This document shows, piece after piece, positions 60,477-64,000 of a stretch of 64,000 nt of DNA. Position 1 is the first letter of the stretch. The number at the start of each line of letters is the position of its first letter. The position numbers and the translations under genes are program-made. Source of the DNA: JAUUSJ01 sp051880475 (GTDB lineage Bacteria; Bacillota; Clostridia; Lachnospirales; Lachnospiraceae); NCBI GenBank assembly GCA_051880475.1, contig JBJEOA010000060.1:1-64000 (forward strand). The letters are read 5' to 3'. The notes under the pieces were generated by a model. It ran no database searches. It was not told where the DNA came from and saw only the letters and a list, made by a program, of their open reading frames with translations.

Positions 60477-60678
60477 CCCCTTAGATATGCGTTTGATACT
60501 ATTATAAATGAGCTGCCAACTATCGAAAGGTAGTGGATTTTACGCTTCACTTTATAAATGTCCGTCTGATTAATACAATTGTACTAAAAATATAGCACAA
60601 TTTTAAGAGCAATATTTTATAAAGATAGGAAAAAATGAATGAAAATTTTCTTTTTTATGCAAAAACAATGACATTAGC

Positions 60679-60707
60679 TTGTGGTTTTAAATGGGTTGTG
60701 CTATACT
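60679..60707 (+). promoter_or_regulatory. Promoter of thrC
   Basis: TTGTGG (60679-60684), 17 bp and TATACT (60702-60707). It starts transcription near 60714, which rules out the upstream in-frame ATG 60691 as the start of thrC. The rest of the 325-bp gap (60432-60756) holds only the exporter terminator. Confidence 0.65.
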
Positions 60708-60756
60708 AAGTGGCGTAAATAATACGGAATATGAAGTAGAAAGGTTTGGTAAAAAG

Positions 60757-62244
60757 ATGAATCTTATGTATAAAAGTACGAGAAACAGTGCAGAGAAGGT
60801 GACAGCTTCTGAGGCCATTTTAAGAGGATTGGCAAATAATGCTGGCCTTTATGTGCCAGAGGAAATCCCAGCTCTTGAAAAGACAATGAGAGAATTAGCA
60901 CCTATGAGCTATCAAGAGACAGCTTATGAGGTGATGAAATTATTTTTAACAGATTTTACAGAGGAAGAGTTAAAGTATTGTATTGAACATGCCTATGATA
61001 AGAAGTTTGATACGGAAGAAATCGCTCCACTTGTAAAGGCAGATGGAGCATATTATTTGGAATTATTCCACGGTTCTACGATTGCATTTAAAGATATGGC
61101 ACTTTCTATTTTGCCTTATCTCTTGACAACATCTGCGAAAAAGAATCAAATTAAAAACGAAATTGTTATTTTAACAGCTACATCAGGTGATACAGGAAAA
61201 GCAGCATTGGCAGGATTTGCAGATGTGGAGGGAACAAAAATTATTGTATTTTATCCAAAGTCTGGAGTTAGTCCAATTCAGGAAAAACAGATGGTGACAC
61301 AAAAAGGAGATAATACATATGTAATCGGAATCAAAGGAAATTTTGACGATGCTCAGACTGGTGTAAAGAAAATGTTTTCTGACGCAAAATTGGCAAAAGA
61401 GATGGATGAGGCAGGATATCAATTTTCTTCCGCAAACTCAATTAATGTAGGACGTTTAGTTCCTCAAATTGTTTATTATGTATATGCTTATGCAAAATTA
61501 CTTGAAAATGGCGAAATTTCAGATGGCGAAGAGATTAATATAGTTGTTCCTACAGGAAATTTTGGAAATATTTTGGCTGCATTTTATGCAAAGCAGATGG
61601 GTGTTCCTATTTCTAAATTAATTTGTGCATCTAATGAGAATAAAGTATTATTTGACTTTTTTGAAACTGGAAATTACGACAGAAATCGAGAGTTTATCTT
61701 AACATCTTCTCCATCTATGGACATTTTAATTTCTAGCAATTTAGAGCGCTTAATTTATCGTATCTGTGGTCATGACTCTGAGAAAAATATGGAGTTTATG
61801 AGCCAGCTTTCTAAAAATGGTGTTTATAAGATTACAGACGAGATGAAAAAAGAATTGACAGATTTTTATGGCGGATATGCGAGTGAGGAAGAGACGGCAC
61901 AGGTTATTAAAGAAATTTATGATAAGACAGGATATATTATCGATACTCATACAGCAGTAGCAGCAAAAGTATATAAAAAATATAGAGAAGAGACAAAAGA
62001 CGAGAAGAAGACAGTTATTGCGTCTACAGCTAGTCCATATAAGTTTACGAGAAGTGTAATGAGTGCGGTAAACGGTGATGTGGAAGGAAAAGGCGATTTT
62101 GAGTTAGTTGATGAGTTAAATAAAATCTCTGGCGTTGCAATTCCAAACGCAATTGAGGAGATTCGAACTGCTCCAATTCTTCATGATACTGTCTGTGAAA
62201 CGGAGGATATGGAAAAAGAGGTAAGAAAAATTTTAGGTTGCTAG
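60757..62244 (+). CDS. thrC: Threonine synthase
   Basis: 495 residues from ATG 60757 (chosen because the promoter lies just upstream; ATG 60766 also possible). PLP enzyme converting O-phosphohomoserine to threonine. The family opening YKSTRNSAEKVTASEAI is seen. The PLP Lys112 is in GSTIAFKDMAL, the phosphate loop is TATSGDTGKAALAGF, and PTGNFGNILAA follows. The extended C-terminal region matches the longer, E. coli-type class. Monocistronic between a promoter and a bidirectional terminator. Confidence 0.96.
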   Translation: MNLMYKSTRNSAEKVTASEAILRGLANNAGLYVPEEIPALEKTMRELAPMSYQETAYEVMKLFLTDFTEEELKYCIEHAYDKKFDTEEIAPLVKADGAYYLELFHGSTIAFKDMALSILPYLLTTSAKKNQIKNEIVILTATSGDTGKAALAGFADVEGTKIIVFYPKSGVSPIQEKQMVTQKGDNTYVIGIKGNFDDAQTGVKKMFSDAKLAKEMDEAGYQFSSANSINVGRLVPQIVYYVYAYAKLLENGEISDGEEINIVVPTGNFGNILAAFYAKQMGVPISKLICASNENKVLFDFFETGNYDRNREFILTSSPSMDILISSNLERLIYRICGHDSEKNMEFMSQLSKNGVYKITDEMKKELTDFYGGYASEEETAQVIKEIYDKTGYIIDTHTAVAAKVYKKYREETKDEKKTVIASTASPYKFTRSVMSAVNGDVEGKGDFELVDELNKISGVAIPNAIEEIRTAPILHDTVCETEDMEKEVRKILGC

Positions 62245-62266
62245 TGAAAGAAATCTAGTTTAAGTA

Positions 62267-62324
62267 TTCAAAAAAAGAGAAAGCGGCTAGCCTTTTAAAA
62301 GGTCAACTGCTTTCTTTTTTTGAA
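62267..62324. terminator. Bidirectional terminator between thrC and queC
   Basis: TTCAAAAAAAGAGAAAGC (62267-62284) with GCTTTCTTTTTTTGAA (62309-62324), and a second small palindrome CCTTTTAAAAGG inside. The genes are convergent. Confidence 0.88.
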
Positions 62325-62335
62325 TTATTTACTTA

Positions 62336-63016
62336 TTATTTATCTGAATTAGCTTTCGCTTCCTTTGTAGCCAAATATTTTTTCAATCCTCTGCTTCTTA
62401 GCTTACATGCAGGACAATTTCCGCATCCGTCACCTATAATACCATTATAACAAGTAAGAGTCTTATTTCTAATAATATCTAGCACACCAAGTTCATCAGC
62501 AAGTGCCCAAGTCTCTTTTTTGTCAATCCACATAAGAGGTGTAACGATATCGAATTGATAATCCATAGCTAAATTAAGAGATACATTTAAAGATTTAATA
62601 AATACATCACGACAATCTGGATATCCACTAAAGTCGCTTTGAGATACTCCAGTGATAATATCAGTAATTCCTCTTTGTTTTGCAAAGATAGCTGCAAATG
62701 TTAAAAATAGCATATTTCTTCCATCGACAAAAGAGTTTGGAGTTCCAACCTCAGGAGCCTCTGTATCGACAGGGATATTTGATCTTGTAAGTGAGTTTGG
62801 AGCTAATTTTCCAAGAAGAGACATATCTAAAACATGATGTTCGATTCCGTATTCATCACAAATTTGTCTCGCATATTTTAACTCTAGAATATGTTTTTGA
62901 TTGTAGTCAAAAGAAATTGCGATTACATTTTCATAGTTTTTTTGTGCCCAAAAAAGGCAAGTTGTGCTGTCTTGTCCACCGCTTAATACGACAAGAGCAA
63001 CTGTATTTTTTTTCAT
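62336..63016 (-). CDS. queC: 7-cyano-7-deazaguanine synthase
   Basis: 226 residues from ATG 63016 (AAAGGAG 8 nt upstream). ATP-dependent conversion of 7-carboxy-7-deazaguanine to preQ0. The PP-loop SGGQDSTTCLFWA is at the N terminus. The C-terminal zinc site C...GDGCGNCPACKLRSRGL is present. Last gene of the minus-strand queE-folE-queC set; queD is probably upstream, beyond the window. A short family hairpin separates it from folE. Confidence 0.96.
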   Translation of the reverse strand: MKKNTVALVVLSGGQDSTTCLFWAQKNYENVIAISFDYNQKHILELKYARQICDEYGIEHHVLDMSLLGKLAPNSLTRSNIPVDTEAPEVGTPNSFVDGRNMLFLTFAAIFAKQRGITDIITGVSQSDFSGYPDCRDVFIKSLNVSLNLAMDYQFDIVTPLMWIDKKETWALADELGVLDIIRNKTLTCYNGIIGDGCGNCPACKLRSRGLKKYLATKEAKANSDK

Positions 63017-63030
63017 ATTCTTTTCTCCTT

Positions 63031-63069
63031 TCATTTATAGCAGCCTGCGAAAGAAAGCAGACGTATTTG
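63031..63069. repeat. Short hairpin between folE and queC (dispersed family)
   Basis: CATTTATAGCAGCCTGCGAA then AGAAAGCAGACGTATTTG; CTGC/GCAG stem. It shares AAAGAAAGCAGA with the hairpin at 28144 and AGACGT with that at 43515. Confidence 0.5.
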
Positions 63070-63070
63070 T

Positions 63071-63661
63071 TTATTGTGCCATCATCATATATAACTTATT
63101 TTGCAATGCGATATCTGTCTGAAAACGTCCTCTTAAAGTCGTAGATACTGTTGAGCTATGTGGTTTTTTAATACCGCGAGCACTCATACAGCTATGACAA
63201 CCTTTAATAATAACTGCTACATCAGGGGACTCCGATGCTTCTTGCATAATATCTGCGATATCACTTCCGATTCTTTCTTGAAGCTGAAGACGCTTAGAAA
63301 CCATATCGGCGATTCGAGCAATTTTGCTAAGCCCGAGGATACGAGTTGTCGGTATATATGCAACTGCTACTTTCATATCATACATAAGAGCGAGATGGTG
63401 CTCGCAGTAGCTAAAAATGTCGATGTCTTTTACTAGGACAATATCACTGCTTTGGCCTTCGAGATTTAAGTCATCTTGGAATGATTTGCAAAACATCTGT
63501 GCAATTTCATGATTTGAATAATTCATTCCCTCAAATACCTCGGCGTACATATTTGCCACTCGCTTTGGAGTGTCAATTAATCCTTCTCTGTTTGGGTCAT
63601 CACCAAGAGCAACCAAAATTCCACGAATATGTTCTTCGATTGCCGCTTTATCAATAGCCAT
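63071..63661 (-). CDS. folE: GTP cyclohydrolase I
   Basis: 196 residues, makes 7,8-dihydroneopterin triphosphate from GTP, the first step for both folate and queuosine. Zinc and catalytic residues are in SYCEHHLAL (Cys, His, His) and GCHSCMSARG (second Cys). Usual length. It starts 15 bp after queE with GAAAGAAGG upstream. Being inside a que operon, it probably serves 7-deazaguanine synthesis here. Confidence 0.97.
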   Translation of the reverse strand: MAIDKAAIEEHIRGILVALGDDPNREGLIDTPKRVANMYAEVFEGMNYSNHEIAQMFCKSFQDDLNLEGQSSDIVLVKDIDIFSYCEHHLALMYDMKVAVAYIPTTRILGLSKIARIADMVSKRLQLQERIGSDIADIMQEASESPDVAVIIKGCHSCMSARGIKKPHSSTVSTTLRGRFQTDIALQNKLYMMMAQ

Positions 63662-63676
63662 TTTTATTCCTTCTTT

Positions 63677-64000
63677 CTAAACCCCGCGCTCATCGGGGGA
63701 CCATATAATTTTGTGAAGCTGAAGTTGTAAGTTTACTTGATTTAATTTATGCTCTATCATAAAGTCTACAATTTCTTTTGGGTCTATTTTTCCAAAAACA
63801 GGACTAAAATAAATAGAACAGCAATCTAGTAGTTGATAATTGTCTATAATGCGTTTTGCAGTTTTTAAGTCATTGGAGTCTCCAACAACAAATTTGATGG
63901 TATCGTCTTTTTTCAAATAAGAAAAATTAGATAAATTCATAAAAGATTCCATCTTGCTTCCAGGAAGTTTATAGTCCATCGTAAAATGAGGACCATTCGA
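63677..64000 (-). CDS. queE: 7-carboxy-7-deazaguanine synthase, C-terminal part (5' end outside window)
   Basis: The last 107 codons are present, from the window edge to TAG-type stop at 63679-63677. MDYKLPGSKMESFMNLSNF and the later SPVFGKIDPKEIVDFM, LQLHKIIWSPDERGV are the recognised end of the radical SAM enzyme QueE. The Cys motif lies upstream outside the window. First gene seen of the que operon, upstream of folE and queC. Confidence 0.92.
   Translation of the reverse strand, partial: SNGPHFTMDYKLPGSKMESFMNLSNFSYLKKDDTIKFVVGDSNDLKTAKRIIDNYQLLDCCSIYFSPVFGKIDPKEIVDFMIEHKLNQVNLQLQLHKIIWSPDERGV

Noticed and set aside
60691..60756. Longer thrC start at ATG 60691
   Set aside because: The -10 element TATACT lies downstream of that codon, so it would not be on the transcript.
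1..64000. tRNA, rRNA or replication origin
   Set aside because: No cloverleaf, rRNA core sequence, DnaA-box cluster or iteron set was recognised on either strand.

Overview
The window reads as a chromosomal stretch of a low-GC, AT-rich Gram-positive anaerobe of the class Clostridia, most likely a Lachnospiraceae gut bacterium. This rests on gene content and order: a FabK-type fatty-acid operon ordered acpP-fabK-fabD-fabG-fabF-accB-fabZ-accC-accD-accA, GatCAB, a long single-chain PurL, a TatD-linked radical SAM enzyme, BIG2 surface proteins, strong AAGGAGG-type ribosome binding sites and a low-GC codon bias. I saw no rRNA, tRNA or CRISPR array. Both window edges cut genes: a duplicated small gene on the left and queE on the right.

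Region 1 (1-9.06 kb) is a decayed accessory island. It starts inside one copy of a cassette: a YQFFASDK-type small protein, a permease, an ABC ATPase, an FtsX-like permease and a subtilisin-like S8 peptidase. The peptidase is cut off after its first active-site motif by an IS4-like transposase remnant. That remnant was itself entered by a 1,417-bp IS3-family (IS150-like) element with a 3-bp CAG target duplication. A second, even more decayed copy of the cassette follows. In it the middle has been replaced by a membrane-anchored XRE regulator and a small secreted protein.

Region 2 (9.2-22.9 kb) holds a three-subunit molybdenum hydroxylase, a TetM/EF-G-like GTPase fused to a YacP/Rae1-like NYN nuclease domain, a PH-domain protein, a radical SAM protein, a pyridoxal/pyridoxamine kinase, and a GH36 alpha-galactosidase followed by an AraC regulator and a coiled-coil lipoprotein. 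Two large hairpin elements with the same apex, plus 44-bp and 92-bp tandem repeats, sit in the gaps.

Region 3 (23.0-32.9 kb) is the complete fatty-acid synthesis operon without fabH or fabT. It is driven by a consensus promoter overlapped by a FabT-like palindrome and closed by a second FabK/nitronate-monooxygenase-like gene and a terminator.

Region 4 (32.9-64 kb) is mostly housekeeping. It contains a Cys-rich small protein, trpS, a TVP38/DedA-like membrane protein, an OppA-like lipoprotein with two M14 deacylases, purL, a TPR protein, hflX, ptsH-ptsI behind a RAT-type antitermination leader, gatCAB, a molybdopterin oxidoreductase, two BIG2 proteins, a MurJ/SpoVB-like flippase, an orphan sugar-binding lipoprotein, a CDF metal exporter behind a recognisable NiCo riboswitch, thrC, and the queuosine genes queE-folE-queC.

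The most notable items are the GTPase-nuclease fusion with its possible leader-peptide attenuator, the two covarying giant hairpins sharing a GCGAAGC apex, the dispersed short hairpin family, and the readable history of cassette duplication and nested IS insertion in the first 9 kb.
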